Source: DATKFM01 sp035544395
GTDB taxonomy: Bacteria; Pseudomonadota; Alphaproteobacteria; Dongiales; Dongiaceae
DNA: 16,090 bases
Direction of reading: 5' to 3'
NCBI GenBank assembly: GCA_035544395.1
Contig: DATKFM010000294.1
Location: forward strand, 1-16,090
Each line of letters begins with the position of its first letter. The stretch's first letter is position 1. Positions 1 to 7,594 of the stretch are shown here, piece after piece. Position numbers and translations under genes: made by a program. The notes below the pieces were generated by a model. It was not told where the DNA came from, did not search any database, and saw only the letters and a program-made list of their open reading frames with translations.

Positions 1-64
1 TCTCCAGGATTTCTCCATATATCGCTAGCATGCGCATATGTCATTCCACCATGAGGGATACCAG

Positions 65-1861
65 ATGAGTCCAGATACAGCCGCCGCATCCGCCGAAGCC
101 GCCATCGGCCCGATGCCCGAATGGGATCTACGGGATCTCTACCCGGCGCCGGACTCGCCGGCCCTGGCGGCCGACCTCAAGCGGGCGGCGGCGGAGGCGA
201 AGGTTTTCAGGCAGCGCTATCAGGGCAAGCTGCCGGGAATCGACGGCGCCACACTGGGCGGGGCCATAAAGTCCTATGAGGCGCTGCAGGACGTGCTGGG
301 CCGGATCATGAGCTATGCCCAGCTTGTCCATGCCGGCAACATGATGGACCCGGAGATCGGCCGCTTCTACCAGACGACCCAGGAGCGGGTGACCGATATC
401 TCCAGCGACCTGCTGTTCTTCATACTCGAGCTGAACAAGCTGGAAGATGCCGATCTCGCAGCCAAGCTGAAGACGCCCGCCCTGGCGCATTATGGACCCT
501 GGCTGCGGGACGTCCGCAGCTTCCGCCCGCATCAGCTCTCCGACGACGTGGAGCAGATGCTGCATGAAAAGGCGATCGCCGGCCGCAATGCCTGGATCCG
601 CCTGTTCGACGAGACCATGGCCTTTCTGCGCTTTCCGCTGGATGGCAAGGACCTGACCAGCAACGAGGTGCTGAACCTGCTGACCGACAGCAATGGCGAG
701 ACCAGGCGCAAGGCGGCCAAATCCCTCGGCCATGTGCTGGGCGAGCACAAGCGCGAGTTCGCGCTGATCACCAACACCCTGGCCAAGGACAAGGAGATCG
801 AGGATCGCTGGCGGAAGTTTCCGCGGCCGGTTTCGTCGCGCAATCTCGCCAATTTCGTCGAGGACGAGGTGGTGGATGCGTTGGCCTCGGCCGTGACCGC
901 AGCCTATCCCGACCTCTCCCACCGCTACTACAAGCTGAAGGCCAAGTGGTTCGGCGGCGACAAGCTCGATTATTGGGACCGCAACGCGCCCTTGCCGGAA
1001 GATTCGGATCGCACCATTCCCTGGACCGATGCGACCAGGATCGTGCTCGACGCCTATGCCGCCTTTTCGCCCGATCTCGCGGGCATCGGCCGGCAGTTCT
1101 TCGACAAGCCCTGGATCGATGCGCCGCCGAAGGCGGGCAAGGCGCCGGGCGCTTTCGCCCATCCGACCGTGCCGTCAGCCCATCCCTATCTGCTGCTCAA
1201 CTACCACGGCAAGACGCGGGACGTGATGACCCTGGCCCACGAGCTCGGCCATGGCGTGCACCAGGTGCTGGCGGGGCCGCAGGGCGCCCTGATGTCGGAC
1301 ACGCCCCTCACGCTGGCGGAAACCGCATCGGTGTTCGGCGAGATGCTCACCTTCCAAGCCCTGCTGAAGCAGGAGAAGGATGCCAAGCGCCGCCGCATCC
1401 TCCTAGCCGGCAAGGTGGAGGATATGCTGAACACGGTGGTGCGGCAGATCGCCTTCCACGAGTTCGAACGCCGCCTGCATGATCAGCGGCGCGAGGGCGA
1501 ACTCACGGCAGAGCAGATCGGCGATATCTGGATGGCGGTGCAGATCGAAAGCCTGGGGCCGGCGCTGCGCTTCGATGACGACTACCGGGTGTTCTGGACC
1601 TACATACCGCATTTCGTCCATACGCCATTCTATGTCTACGCTTATGCCTTCGGCGATTGCCTGGTGAATTCGCTCTATGCGGTCTATCAGAATGCGGCTT
1701 CGGGTTTCTCGGCGAAATATCTGGACATGCTGCGCGCCGGCGGCAGCAAGCGGCACAAGGAGTTGCTGGCGCCCTTCGGCCTGAACGCGGCCGACCCCGC
1801 CTTCTGGGCCAAGGGACTGGGCGTGGTGAAGGGCTTTATCGACGAGCTGGAGCGGAGCTAG
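65..1861 (+). CDS. pepF: M3-family oligoendopeptidase (PepF-like)
   Basis: Cytoplasmic zinc metallopeptidase expected to cut short oligopeptides. The protein is 598 residues, the usual size for the M3B/PepF family. The zinc motif HELGH is at residues 392-396, and the third ligand is probably E419 in AETASVFGE, about 23 residues further on, which is the M3 spacing. The C-terminal stretch with YAYAFGDCLV is also typical of PepF. An in-frame ATG at 38 would add nine residues, but I chose the ATG at 65 because GAGGGA at 53-58 sits six bases before it and nothing similar precedes 38. The gene stands alone on the plus strand and converges on the methyltransferase gene. Its promoter is probably outside the window. 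Family assignment is firm; the substrate is unknown. Confidence 0.93.
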   Translation: MSPDTAAASAEAAIGPMPEWDLRDLYPAPDSPALAADLKRAAAEAKVFRQRYQGKLPGIDGATLGGAIKSYEALQDVLGRIMSYAQLVHAGNMMDPEIGRFYQTTQERVTDISSDLLFFILELNKLEDADLAAKLKTPALAHYGPWLRDVRSFRPHQLSDDVEQMLHEKAIAGRNAWIRLFDETMAFLRFPLDGKDLTSNEVLNLLTDSNGETRRKAAKSLGHVLGEHKREFALITNTLAKDKEIEDRWRKFPRPVSSRNLANFVEDEVVDALASAVTAAYPDLSHRYYKLKAKWFGGDKLDYWDRNAPLPEDSDRTIPWTDATRIVLDAYAAFSPDLAGIGRQFFDKPWIDAPPKAGKAPGAFAHPTVPSAHPYLLLNYHGKTRDVMTLAHELGHGVHQVLAGPQGALMSDTPLTLAETASVFGEMLTFQALLKQEKDAKRRRILLAGKVEDMLNTVVRQIAFHEFERRLHDQRREGELTAEQIGDIWMAVQIESLGPALRFDDDYRVFWTYIPHFVHTPFYVYAYAFGDCLVNSLYAVYQNAASGFSAKYLDMLRAGGSKRHKELLAPFGLNAADPAFWAKGLGVVKGFIDELERS

Positions 1862-2685
1862 CGGGCGCGGCCGATCATCTCGACGGGGGCGATCAAGCCG
1901 CGCTCCAGATTGGCGAGCAGATTGCCGGTCTTGTCCTGGAAATCCTTGCCCATAACAATGTGGATTCCCAGCGCCGGCGTGCCCTGGGCAACAATGCGGG
2001 CACGCATGGCGTGGAAGAATTCGATCGCGTACTTGCCGCGGTTGCGCTCATGCTGGATGTCGAAGCCGGCGCAATCCAGCCGGCGGTGATAGGCGCCGGG
2101 CCGCACGACGAAACTGGTCTTAATCGATCGCGCCCACGGCACGGGAAACGCCAGATCGCCATCGCCCGTGCGCATGACGTCATAGATGCCGAACGCCGCG
2201 CCGGGTTTCAGCACGCGCCGTGCTTCGCCCATCAGCTTCGCCTTGTCCTCGATGTTCATGCCGACATGCAGCATGTAGGCGGCGTCGAAACTTCCATCGG
2301 GGAATGGCAGGTCGACAGCGCTGCCGCAGACATAGCTGACGCGCTTGTCCAGGCCGACGCGGCGCGCCAGCGCGTTGGCCACCTCGACATATTCCGGCGT
2401 CAGGTCGATCCCCGTCACCTGGCACCCAAGAGCCCGCGCGGCGAAACGCGCGGGTCCGCCGAGGCCGGAGCCGATATCCAAGACATGCATGCCGGATTTC
2501 AGGCCGAGCTTTTCGAAGAATTCCGCCGTCGCCGCACGGCCGCCGACATGGAACTCATCGACCGGCGCCAGGTCCTCGATCGTCAAGCGGTCGGGGTCCT
2601 TGCCCATGGCGACGAGCGCGTCGAGGATCGCGCGCTCGAGATCGCCGTGCGCGTAATGCTGGGCAATGCTGCGGTCGATGCTCAT
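1858..2685 (-). CDS. class I SAM-dependent methyltransferase (UbiE/type 11-like)
   Basis: A 275-residue soluble protein with a Rossmann-fold methyltransferase core. Motif I is VLDIGSGLGGPAR (68-80), followed by the acidic ribose-binding strand GIDLTPE (92-98), a motif II-like region LPFPDGSFDAAY (126-137) and a post-motif RRVLKPGAAFGIYD (156-169). The GSGLGGPAR form recalls small-molecule methyltransferases such as the glycine/sarcosine/dimethylglycine and tocopherol groups, but I cannot name the substrate. I chose the ATG at 2685; a GTG 63 bases upstream would add 21 residues that look like leader rather than protein. No strong ribosome site precedes either start. The stop codon overlaps that of the convergent peptidase gene. 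A CRP-like dyad lies about 100 bases upstream. Confidence 0.85.
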   Translation of the reverse strand: MSIDRSIAQHYAHGDLERAILDALVAMGKDPDRLTIEDLAPVDEFHVGGRAATAEFFEKLGLKSGMHVLDIGSGLGGPARFAARALGCQVTGIDLTPEYVEVANALARRVGLDKRVSYVCGSAVDLPFPDGSFDAAYMLHVGMNIEDKAKLMGEARRVLKPGAAFGIYDVMRTGDGDLAFPVPWARSIKTSFVVRPGAYHRRLDCAGFDIQHERNRGKYAIEFFHAMRARIVAQGTPALGIHIVMGKDFQDKTGNLLANLERGLIAPVEMIGRAR

Positions 2686-2782
2686 CGGACTTGGCGCTTT
2701 ATAGACGGAACGGTAAGCCCGAGTGGCAGAATCGGATCGGTGGGACACAATACGGAATATGGCGGCCGCTGTCCTAAAATAA

Positions 2783-2798
2783 TGTGACCGGTGTCACG
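2783..2798. promoter_or_regulatory. CRP/FNR-family-like dyad upstream of methyltransferase
   Basis: The sequence reads TGTGA-N6-TCACG, which matches the classical CRP half-sites (TGTGA-N6-TCACA) at every position but the last. It spans the stop codon of the GNAT gene and lies about 100 bases before the methyltransferase ATG, in an otherwise unassigned 108-base gap. A TATAAA at 2697-2702 could be a -10 element for the methyltransferase, though no clear -35 is seen. Which regulator would bind is inference; no regulator gene is in the window. Confidence 0.35.
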
Positions 2799-3354
2799 AT
2801 CCCGCACGCCATGAGTCGCGGGTCAGCAGGTACAGGAACTCGCTGCAGATTTCACCTTTGTATTCCACGGGTTCGCGCATTGCTGCATCGCGCATAAAGC
2901 CGAGCCGCTCGAGCACCGCGATCGATTTGGCATTGCGTGCATCCGTGAGCGCTTCGATTCGGGATTTCTTCAGGACGCTGAATGCGTAGTCCAGCAAGCC
3001 GGCCAAGGCTTCACGGGCATAGCCATTTCCTTGATAGGCGGATGCGAGAGAGAAGCCGATCTCGGCCTCTGTTCGCCTGTCGGCAAAAACGTGCTGCGCG
3101 CAATCACCGATCATCTTGCCGGTCGACTTCAGTTCGATGGCGAACTGGAACCACTCGCCCGGGGTATCCGGATGCTGGCGCAGCATCTCCGCGATGAACG
3201 CGGCACCGTCCGCGCGCGTGAAGTTCTCCCAGGACTGGAAGCGCGCGACATCGGGGTCGGCGCGATAGGCGACGAAGCTATCGAGATCGTCCGACCGGAA
3301 ACGCCTGACGGTCAGCCGTTCTGTGTCGAGCCGCGTGAATGCCGTGTCCGGCAT
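2794..3354 (-). CDS. GNAT-family N-acetyltransferase (RimJ/RimL type)
   Basis: A 186-residue protein that should transfer acetyl from acetyl-CoA to an amine, often a protein N-terminus or small molecule. It begins with the RimJ/RimL-style opening LDTERLTVRRFRSDD (9-23). The acetyl-CoA pyrophosphate loop is QGNGYA (108-113), and the C-terminal motif with N141, AVLERLGF (146-153) is typical of the family. The gene starts 13 bases after the ccrM stop, so it is probably the last or next-to-last gene of the ccrM transcript. No clear ribosome site precedes its ATG, which fits translational carry-over from ccrM. Base composition looks a little less GC-rich than its neighbours by eye. Substrate unknown. 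Confidence 0.88.
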   Translation of the reverse strand: MPDTAFTRLDTERLTVRRFRSDDLDSFVAYRADPDVARFQSWENFTRADGAAFIAEMLRQHPDTPGEWFQFAIELKSTGKMIGDCAQHVFADRRTEAEIGFSLASAYQGNGYAREALAGLLDYAFSVLKKSRIEALTDARNAKSIAVLERLGFMRDAAMREPVEYKGEICSEFLYLLTRDSWRAGS

Positions 3355-3367
3355 CGATGCCCAATGA

Positions 3368-4486
3368 TCAGTTCAGCTCCGCCCGCAGCTTCTGGCGGAA
3401 CAGATCGATGGGCAGGCGCTTGCCGTCAGTCGGCACGCACCAGAATTGCCAGCCATTGCAGGCCGGCGCGCCCTGTACCAGCGCGCCCACCTGATGGATC
3501 GAGCCGCGATGCTCGGCGCTGATCAGCGTGCCGTCGGCGCGCACCTTGGCTTGATGGCGGCCATCGGGACTCTCCAGCACCATGCCCGGCGTCAGGTAGC
3601 CGCGCTCCACCAGCCAGCCGAAGGGAATGCGCGGCTCCTCGCGCTTGGAGGGGATCGGCGACACTGCCTCCGGATCTGCCGGCTGCGTGCGGTTCAGCCG
3701 CTCATGCGCCGCCTTGAGATAGCCTGTGTCGCGCTCGATGCCGATATAGCGCCGGCCCAGCCGCTTCGCCACCACGCCAGTCGTGCCGGTGCCGAAGAAG
3801 GGATCGAGCACGATGTCGCCGGGCTTCGTTGCCGCCATTATCACGCGGTGCAGCAGCGCCTCGGGCTTCTGCGTCGGATGGGTTTTCTTGCCCTCGCCGT
3901 CCTTCAACCGCTCGCCGCCGCCGCAGATCGGGAACAGCCAGTCGCTACGCATCTGCAGATCTTCGTTCAGCGCCTTCATCGAGGCGTAGTTGAATGTGTA
4001 CTTCGACTCCCGCGCCCGCGCGCACCAGATCATCGTCTCGTGGGCATTGGTGAAACGCTTGCCGCGGAAGTTCGGCATGGGGTTGGTCTTGCGCCAGATG
4101 ACGTCATTGAGGACCCAGTAGCCGAGGTCCTGCAGCTTGGCGCCGACTCGGAAGATGTTGTGGTAGCTGCCGATGACCCAGAGCGTGCCGTCCTCCTTCA
4201 GCACGCGGCGCGCCGCCGACAGCCAGGCCTCCGTGAACTTGTCATAGGTGGCGAGGTCGGCAAACTGGTCCCAGGCCTCGTCGACGCCGTCGACCTTGCT
4301 GTTGTTCGGCCGCAGCAGATCGCCTTCGAGCTGCAGATTGTAGGGCGGATCGGCGAAGATCATATCCACGGAGCCCGCCGGCAGGCCGTTCATCGCCGCG
4401 ATGCAGTCGCCCTGGATGACGCAATTCGACGGCACATCCTCATTGGCGGCCGGCGCCGGGCGCGCGGTCTTGCTCTGCTTCGGCAT
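3368..4486 (-). CDS. ccrM: cell-cycle DNA adenine methyltransferase CcrM (GANTC)
   Basis: A 372-residue N6-adenine methyltransferase. The catalytic motif IV DPPYN is at 46-50 and the SAM-binding motif I DPFFGTGTTG is at 228-237; this IV-before-I order defines the beta class. The target-recognition region lies between and after them. Residues about 280-372, with GWLVERGYLTPG and GWQFWCVP, form the C-terminal domain found in CcrM and its relatives. Known CcrM enzymes methylate GANTC after fork passage and set the timing of cell-cycle transcription in alphaproteobacteria. Length is close to the Caulobacter enzyme. AGGGGG at 4493-4498 is a good ribosome site before the ATG at 4486. rnhB lies 71 bases upstream, a common arrangement in this class, and the gap carries GANTC sites and a DnaA box. 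Confidence 0.96.
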   Translation of the reverse strand: MPKQSKTARPAPAANEDVPSNCVIQGDCIAAMNGLPAGSVDMIFADPPYNLQLEGDLLRPNNSKVDGVDEAWDQFADLATYDKFTEAWLSAARRVLKEDGTLWVIGSYHNIFRVGAKLQDLGYWVLNDVIWRKTNPMPNFRGKRFTNAHETMIWCARARESKYTFNYASMKALNEDLQMRSDWLFPICGGGERLKDGEGKKTHPTQKPEALLHRVIMAATKPGDIVLDPFFGTGTTGVVAKRLGRRYIGIERDTGYLKAAHERLNRTQPADPEAVSPIPSKREEPRIPFGWLVERGYLTPGMVLESPDGRHQAKVRADGTLISAEHRGSIHQVGALVQGAPACNGWQFWCVPTDGKRLPIDLFRQKLRAELN

Positions 4487-4515
4487 GTTGAACCCCCTGC
4501 GAACTCAGGGCGCCG

Positions 4516-4544
4516 AGCATGATTCGTCTGTGGATAACCGTCAA
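4516..4544 (-). promoter_or_regulatory. candidate ccrM promoter with GANTC in the -10
   Basis: Read on the minus strand, TTGACG (4539-4544) is five of six to the sigma-70 -35 and is followed after 17 bases by CATGCT (4516-4521), a weak three of six -10. The proposed -10 shares one base with a GANTC site (GATTC, 4521-4525), and a perfect DnaA box fills the spacer. A weak -10 touching GANTC is what is known of GcrA/CcrM-controlled promoters in Caulobacter. The hexamers and sites are seen; promoter activity is inferred. No good CtrA box (TTAA-N7-TTAA) is present. Confidence 0.45.
4529..4537 (-). promoter_or_regulatory. perfect DnaA box upstream of ccrM
   Basis: TTATCCACA on the minus strand, identical to the high-affinity DnaA box. 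It lies in the 71-base rnhB-ccrM gap, inside the candidate promoter spacer and three bases from a GANTC site. I saw no second perfect box in the window, so this is a regulatory site candidate rather than an origin. In Caulobacter, DnaA is known to act as a transcription factor for cell-cycle genes; action on ccrM here is inference. Confidence 0.5.
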
Positions 4545-4568
4545 TAAAATAATTGAATCAATATATTG
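4542..4568. promoter_or_regulatory. AT-rich patch of repeated CAAT/ATTG half-sites
   Basis: In a GC-rich background this stretch has alternating CAAT and ATTG at 4542, 4552, 4559 and 4565. They make CAAT-N6-ATTG (4542-4555), the palindrome ATTGAATCAAT (4552-4562) and the perfect palindrome CAATATATTG (4559-4568). A GANTC site (4555-4559) lies in the middle and another (GACTC, 4575-4579) just beyond. The patch overlaps the last codons and stop of rnhB and sits just upstream of the candidate ccrM promoter. It could be a regulator site or simply an upstream AT-rich promoter element. Confidence 0.4.
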
Positions 4569-5172
4569 TGGTCTGACTCTCTGAAATGGGTCGAAAAGAC
4601 TGCCTATGGTGGGGCGTGATGCCCAGGCGCTTCAGGGCCGCCTGATGCTCGGCCGTGCCATAGCCGGCATTGTGCTCCCAGCCATAGCCGGGATGCTGCC
4701 GTGCCAGGTCCGCCATGATGCGGTCTCGGGTCACCTTTGCAATGATCGAGGCGGCGGCGATGGAGAGGCTGAGGCCATCGCCCTTCACCACCGGGCGCAC
4801 GGGACAGGGCAGGGCGGGCGAGCGGTTGCCGTCGACAAGGGCGTAGGCCGGCGCCACCGGCAAGCGCTGCACGGCCCGCGCCATTGCCAGCATTGTCGCC
4901 TGCAGGATGTTGTGACTGTCGATCTCTTCCACGGTGGCGTGGCCGACGCCGATCAGCGCATAGAGCGGCAGCAGGCCGAACAGTTCGCTGCGCAGCGGCG
5001 GCGGCACCACTTTCGAATCGTCGAGTTGCCGGGCGATATCCTTCGGCAGGGTTCTCTCGTCGAGGATGACAGCTGCGGCCACCACCGGCCCGGCCCAGGG
5101 GCCGCGCCCGGCTTCATCGATGCCGGCCACCGGTCCCTGCTTGCAACTGCGCTCCAGCGAGAAATTGGGCAT
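4558..5172 (-). CDS. rnhB: ribonuclease HII
   Basis: A 204-residue enzyme that cuts the RNA strand of RNA-DNA hybrids and removes single misincorporated ribonucleotides. The type 2 RNase H signature GIDEAGRGPWAGPV (17-30) carries catalytic D19 and E20. D114 in LVDGN and D132 in KGDGLSLS complete the four-acid metal site, and SIIAKVTRD (142-150) is the usual following motif. Length is normal. It starts 42 bases downstream of the alpha/beta hydrolase stop and ends 71 bases before ccrM. Its last residues TTIY and stop are encoded by the AT-rich patch that lies beside the ccrM promoter. Assignment is firm. Confidence 0.96.
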   Translation of the reverse strand: MPNFSLERSCKQGPVAGIDEAGRGPWAGPVVAAAVILDERTLPKDIARQLDDSKVVPPPLRSELFGLLPLYALIGVGHATVEEIDSHNILQATMLAMARAVQRLPVAPAYALVDGNRSPALPCPVRPVVKGDGLSLSIAAASIIAKVTRDRIMADLARQHPGYGWEHNAGYGTAEHQAALKRLGITPHHRQSFRPISESQTTIY

Positions 5173-5214
5173 CGCCGCTGATAGCGCGAGTCGGGGACGC
5201 TGGCCAGCCAGTCG

Positions 5215-6108
5215 TCAATTCAGGAAATGGGCGATCAGTGCGGCGACGCCGGCGGGATCTTCCCATTGCAGATTGTGGCCGAGCTTGCTGAAGGCGACGA
5301 ACTCCGAGTCCTTGATGGCCTCGCGCAGCGCCTGCTGATCCTCGGCGCTGAACAGCGGGTCCTGGCCGCCATACAGGATCATGGTCGGTGCGGTGATCGC
5401 CGAGGACAAGCGGCCAAATTCGGCCGTGTGGAGTTCCTGCAGGACCGCGCGCCAGATGCGCGTCGGGATGGCGCAGGCTTCGCGTCGCGCATGGGCAATG
5501 AATTCCGGATCGACGGGCGACGGATTGGTGGTCCACTCGGTGATGAAGGCAGATTTCTCATCGATCGGGTCGGTGAGCGCCCGCACATTGTCCGACAACC
5601 ATGAGCCAGGCGCGGTGGTTTTGGCGGCGGACAAAGTGGATCCCACGAGCACCAGCTTGCGCAGGCGGTCGGGATGACGCTGGGCGAAAACCTGGCCGAT
5701 CATGCTGCCCAGCGAATGGCCGACAAAATCCACCTTCTCGATTTTCAGATGATCGAGCAGCAGACGCATGTCGTCGACCATGTCGGGGATCGTGTAGCAG
5801 CATTCCGGCGCGGAGGACGCACCATGGCCGCGTAAATCGACCGCGATCAGCCGGTAGCGGTGCGCCAGTTGCGCCGCCGGCAGCGACCAGGACCGGCTGC
5901 TGTCGGTATAGCCATGGACCAGCAGCGCGGGCCGGCCGTCGGGATTTCCCATCTCCACATATGCCAGGGTGATGCCGTTTGGCAGGACTGCGCGCCGCTT
6001 GGCGCCGGCCCATTCCGCCTGGCCGACTTTCGTAATGCCCGGCTTTGCCGGCGTTGGCGTGGATTCAGGTTTGTGACTGAGGGGATTGCGACGGGTGCTG
6101 GTGCTCAT
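5215..6108 (-). CDS. alpha/beta-fold hydrolase
   Basis: A 297-residue single-domain hydrolase. The oxyanion region is LLVHGYTDSS (62-71), the family DLRGHGAS motif is at 91-98, and the nucleophile is S132 in GHSLG (131-135, counting from G130). D250 in YGGQDPLF and H278 in LGHNLQW complete the catalytic triad. The first 35 residues are polar, with Ser, Thr, Pro and Lys, and do not look like a signal peptide. TGGAGA at 6115-6120 provides a ribosome site before the ATG at 6108. It may be a haloperoxidase, esterase or epoxide-hydrolase relative; the sequence does not decide. It is the first of the minus-strand run leading to rnhB and ccrM. Confidence 0.88.
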   Translation of the reverse strand: MSTSTRRNPLSHKPESTPTPAKPGITKVGQAEWAGAKRRAVLPNGITLAYVEMGNPDGRPALLVHGYTDSSRSWSLPAAQLAHRYRLIAVDLRGHGASSAPECCYTIPDMVDDMRLLLDHLKIEKVDFVGHSLGSMIGQVFAQRHPDRLRKLVLVGSTLSAAKTTAPGSWLSDNVRALTDPIDEKSAFITEWTTNPSPVDPEFIAHARREACAIPTRIWRAVLQELHTAEFGRLSSAITAPTMILYGGQDPLFSAEDQQALREAIKDSEFVAFSKLGHNLQWEDPAGVAALIAHFLN

Positions 6109-6174
6109 GATCGATCTCCAAAAACTCTGATCGGCGGGTGCTGCGGACAGTAGATCGCCGGCGTTATAAACCCG

Positions 6175-7038
6175 TCACAAGATCTTTCGCCCCCGTTCGC
6201 TGCGGCCGCCGGGAAACTTGGCGCGATACTCGGCCACGCCTTCCTCCATGGTGATGAAGGTGGCGCCGCCGTCTTTCAGCGCGCGGATCAGTTTCTCCAG
6301 CATGATCATGCGGTGGCCGCGGCCGATCACGTCGGGATGGAAGGTATAGGTAATTATGCCCCAGTCGTAGTTTTCGCGCATGTAGGTGAAGTCGCCGAAC
6401 CAGTTTTCCAGAACCAGGCCGGCATTCCTGAGCCCCGGATTGTGATAGTCGCCGGAATGGTAGTACTCGAAGGCCGGAAAATCATCGAGCGACCAGCTGA
6501 TCGGCATTTCCACCAGCTTGGTGTCCGGTCCGTGGATCAGCGGCTCCTCCGGCTTGACGACATCGCCGTCGCGCGCCTGGTAAGGCAGGTAGTCATGGCC
6601 CATCAGGCTGCTGTCATAGACAAAGCCGTGTTTCAGCAGCAGCTCGATGGAATGGGGGCTCAGGTCCCAGGAGGGCGAGCGGTAGCCCCGGGCATATTGG
6701 CCGGTCAGCTTCTTGATCGTCTCGTTGCCCCGCGTCAATTCACGCTCTTCGCCCTCGCGGCTCAGGCTGGCGGGGATGCGGTGGGTCCAGCCGTGATGCC
6801 CGATCTCATGGGCGCCACCCGCGACCGCGCCGCAGATATCGGGATAGCTCTCGATGGTATGGCCGGGGATGAACCAGGTGCCCGGCAGTGCATGGCGCCG
6901 CAACAGCGCCAGCAGCCGCTCCGTCGCCACCATGCCGAAATCGCCGCGGGAGATCCAGGTGGGCGTCGAGCTCTCGGGCGTCAGCGCGCCGGAGGTGTTG
7001 TCGAGATCGAACGTCAGGCAGACGAAATGCTTGGCCAT
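6175..7038 (-). CDS. polysaccharide deacetylase (NodB-fold) family protein
   Basis: A 287-residue cytoplasmic protein with a NodB homology domain. Motif 1 is LTFDLDNTSG (8-17) with D11 and D13; the metal-binding histidines are in HHGWTH (81-86); motif 3 is YRSPSWDLS (119-127). A late FHPDVIGRGHRM (233-244) with H234 is typical of the PgdA/PuuE-like branch, some members of which act as imidases (allantoinase-like) or on small substrates rather than on cell-wall sugars. No signal peptide is visible, which favours a cytoplasmic small-molecule role. A run of G at 7042-7046 is rather far from the ATG at 7038 to be an ideal ribosome site. The gene lies alone between the hydrolase and copper blocks. 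Confidence 0.87.
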   Translation of the reverse strand: MAKHFVCLTFDLDNTSGALTPESSTPTWISRGDFGMVATERLLALLRRHALPGTWFIPGHTIESYPDICGAVAGGAHEIGHHGWTHRIPASLSREGEERELTRGNETIKKLTGQYARGYRSPSWDLSPHSIELLLKHGFVYDSSLMGHDYLPYQARDGDVVKPEEPLIHGPDTKLVEMPISWSLDDFPAFEYYHSGDYHNPGLRNAGLVLENWFGDFTYMRENYDWGIITYTFHPDVIGRGHRMIMLEKLIRALKDGGATFITMEEGVAEYRAKFPGGRSERGRKIL

Positions 7039-7120
7039 GAATTCTGCTGTCCCCCTTTAGTGGGTCAGCATGGCGGGCGGCAGCGGGCGCTGTCAAAGGC
7101 GCGTGCCGCCCTCCGGGAAT

Positions 7121-7576
7121 TCAATGGGTCGGCTCGGCGGCGCCGGCTTCTTCCACCTGCACCTCCACCTCGATGCTGCCCGCCTTCTCGAAAGTCAGCG
7201 TCAGATGGAACGTGCCGTATTCCACCAGCGGCTCCTTCAGCCCCATCAGCATGATGTGATAGCTGCTGGGCTTGAGCTCGGTGGTGCTCTGCGCGGGCAG
7301 GATGATGGAATCGACCGGCCGCATCTTCGCGACATCGCCGTCCATGATGTGCTCATGGATGCCCACCATGGTGGCGACATCGGAGGCGGCGGAGACCAGC
7401 TTGTCGTCGGCCTTGCCCAGGTTCTCGATTTTCATGAACACGGCGCCGTTGGGCGCCTGGCCGGGCGTGGCGCGCGACCAGGGATGGATGATCAGCAGGT
7501 CGCCGAGCTTGATTTCATGGGCGGCCGCAGGTGCCGCCAGCAAGGCCAGCAGCAGCGCGGTGATCAGTTTCTTCAT
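7121..7576 (-). CDS. pcuC: periplasmic copper chaperone PCuAC
   Basis: A 151-residue secreted protein. Residues 1-19 form a signal peptide (KK, Leu/Ala core, AAA before H20). The mature domain has the exact PCuAC copper motif H-X10-M-X21-H-X-M, made by H74, M85, H107 and M109. PCuAC binds Cu(I) in the periplasm and, with Sco, helps load the CuA centre of cytochrome c oxidase. I chose the ATG at 7576; a TTG six codons upstream is less likely because the signal peptide starts cleanly at MKK and GGAGAGG lies about ten bases before it. It follows sco by 18 bases, so the two are surely co-transcribed. Confidence 0.94.
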   Translation of the reverse strand: MKKLITALLLALLAAPAAAHEIKLGDLLIIHPWSRATPGQAPNGAVFMKIENLGKADDKLVSAASDVATMVGIHEHIMDGDVAKMRPVDSIILPAQSTTELKPSSYHIMLMGLKEPLVEYGTFHLTLTFEKAGSIEVEVQVEEAGAAEPTH

Positions 7577-7594
7577 GACGGCAGGCCTCTCCAA

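Noticed and set aside
38..64. Nine-residue longer start for the oligoendopeptidase
   Set aside because: GAGGGA is ideally spaced for the ATG at 65, and no ribosome site precedes 38.
1657..2787. 376-codon open frame on the plus strand over the methyltransferase gene
   Set aside because: It is antisense to a gene with clear SAM motifs, its product is Ala/Arg/His-rich without domains, and long antisense frames are normal in GC-rich DNA.
3446..4522. 358-codon plus-strand frame opposite ccrM
   Set aside because: Antisense shadow of an unmistakable ccrM; no recognisable domain or ribosome site.
4529..4568. Possible replication origin at the rnhB-ccrM gap (DnaA box plus AT-rich DNA)
   Set aside because: Only one perfect DnaA box, a short AT stretch, and none of the usual origin neighbours; a promoter control region is simpler.
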